Part shown: in pieces, positions 63,482 through 64,000 of the stretch
Layout of the letters: each line of letters starts with the position of its first letter
Position numbering within the stretch: the stretch's first letter is position 1
Source of the DNA: Lenzites betulinus
Taxonomy: Eukaryota; Basidiomycota; Agaricomycetes; Polyporales; Polyporaceae
DNA length: 64,000 nt
NCBI GenBank assembly: GCA_022264855.1
Contig: JABYQU010000004.1
Span: forward strand, 1,116,001-1,180,000
Reading direction: 5' to 3'
Notes under the pieces: model-generated
Database searches by the model: none
Seen by the model: the letters and a program-made list of their open reading frames with translations, nothing else
What the model was told of the DNA's origin: nothing
Made by a program: the position numbers and the translations under genes

Positions 63482-64000
63482 ATGTCTTCACGGCCCCTAC
63501 CCTCGATGCGCGGCGATAGTGTCAGTGCCCATGCGCGGAAATCTTTGGAAGACCAGATCCTTGTCCACGAGAAATCTATTCTCGAGTTGAAAACCCGCAT
63601 CAACCGATTGGCGCTAACGACTCGTCTGCCCCCGAGATCATGTCGGAGATCTTTACTCTAGTCGCTACGGAGCACTATGAGTCGCGACGCTGGGCTGTAT
63701 ACGGCATACGGCACCCCTACGGATGGATTGCTCTGACGCATGTCTGTCGCGCGTGGCGCGAGATCGCTCTCAACACACCCAGGCTATGGAGCCGAATTGT
63801 CTTGAAGCGCCCCGAGATGGCCACCGAGGCTCTGGCTCGCTCGAAGAAGGCGCCCTTATCGTTCTTGGTTCAATTGACCAACCCCCCCGAATCACAGGTC
63901 GATGTGTTGGAAAAGGTCATCCAGGAGTCAGAGAGACTCGTACAACTACAGATTTCCAGTCAATCCCGCCTTGTGTACTGGCTATCATCGAAATGGGAGT
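63482..64000 (+). pseudogene. F-box gene with a one-base frameshift, truncated by window end
   Basis: The start MSSRPLPSMRGDSVSAHARK runs into LEDQILVHEKSILELKTRINRLALTTRLPP, parallel to the paralogue at 60936. At the run of five C at 63629-63633 the frame slips: the next codons continue one base out as EIMSEIFTLVATEH...IALTHVCRAWREIALNTPRLWSRIVLKRPEMATEAL, which stays open to 64000. One missing base restores the paralogue alignment exactly, and no GT-AG intron fits. The break is either a true pseudogenising deletion or a homopolymer sequencing error; the otherwise intact downstream frame favours an error or a recent event. Confidence 0.75.

Overview
This is a window of a basidiomycete (Agaricomycetes, most like a wood-decay or polypore-type fungus) nuclear genome. 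The evidence is dense short GT-AG introns (about 50-60 bp) with CTNA-type branch points, GC-rich exons, a Plavaka-type transposase, multi-intron fatty-acid oxygenase and DUF6534-like membrane genes, and an expanded leucine-rich F-box family. There are no bacterial operons, no rRNA genes and no CRISPR arrays. All multi-exon models below were joined by hand from splice signals and reading-frame continuity, so single junctions may be off while the overall calls are sound.

Layout. 1-1274 (-): 5' part of a Plavaka DNA-transposon transposase. 1991-4757 (+): divergent low-complexity basidiomycete protein. 4830-6900: 18-bp and 20-bp minisatellites and unassigned sequence. 6898-8115 (-): Cys4 zinc-binding unknown protein. 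9621-14196 (+): psi-producing fatty-acid oxygenase (haem peroxidase plus P450). 14603-17920 (-): secreted NucA/NucB-type DNase-domain protein. 20326-22061 (+): DUF676/ROG1-like lipase. 22494-24137 (+): unknown conserved protein. 24762-25024 (-): 65-residue basic protein. 27346-28456 (+): coatomer epsilon subunit SEC28. 30235-30642 (+): small unknown protein. 31052-32875 (-): F-box protein. 32970-38000: repeat island with a perfect 295-bp SINE-like palindrome, a 1.48-kb non-autonomous hAT-type element with an 8-bp target duplication, a LINE-like poly-A tail and a dispersed repeat. 38254-40227 (-): RAD9. 41186-43208 (+): DUF6534-like membrane protein. 43425-46243 (-): PIF1 helicase. 47065-49635 (-): STE20/PAK kinase. 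50501-60349 (-): TEL1/ATM kinase. 60936-62645 (+) and 63482-64000 (+): two tandem F-box genes, the second with a one-base frameshift and cut by the window end.

Genes that may work together: RAD9 (9-1-1 checkpoint clamp), PIF1 (telomere/replication helicase) and TEL1 (double-strand-break and telomere kinase) lie on the same strand within 22 kb. The rest is ordinary housekeeping (SEC28, STE20, lipase) mixed with lineage-specific families. The most notable signals outside genes are the SINE palindrome, the hAT element, a 492-bp PIF1 intron containing a 15-bp perfect hairpin, and a diverged inverted repeat pair at 26.1/27.1 kb. I did not find a clearly new biological system; the best unexplained candidates are the repeat structures and several unrecognised spliced genes.
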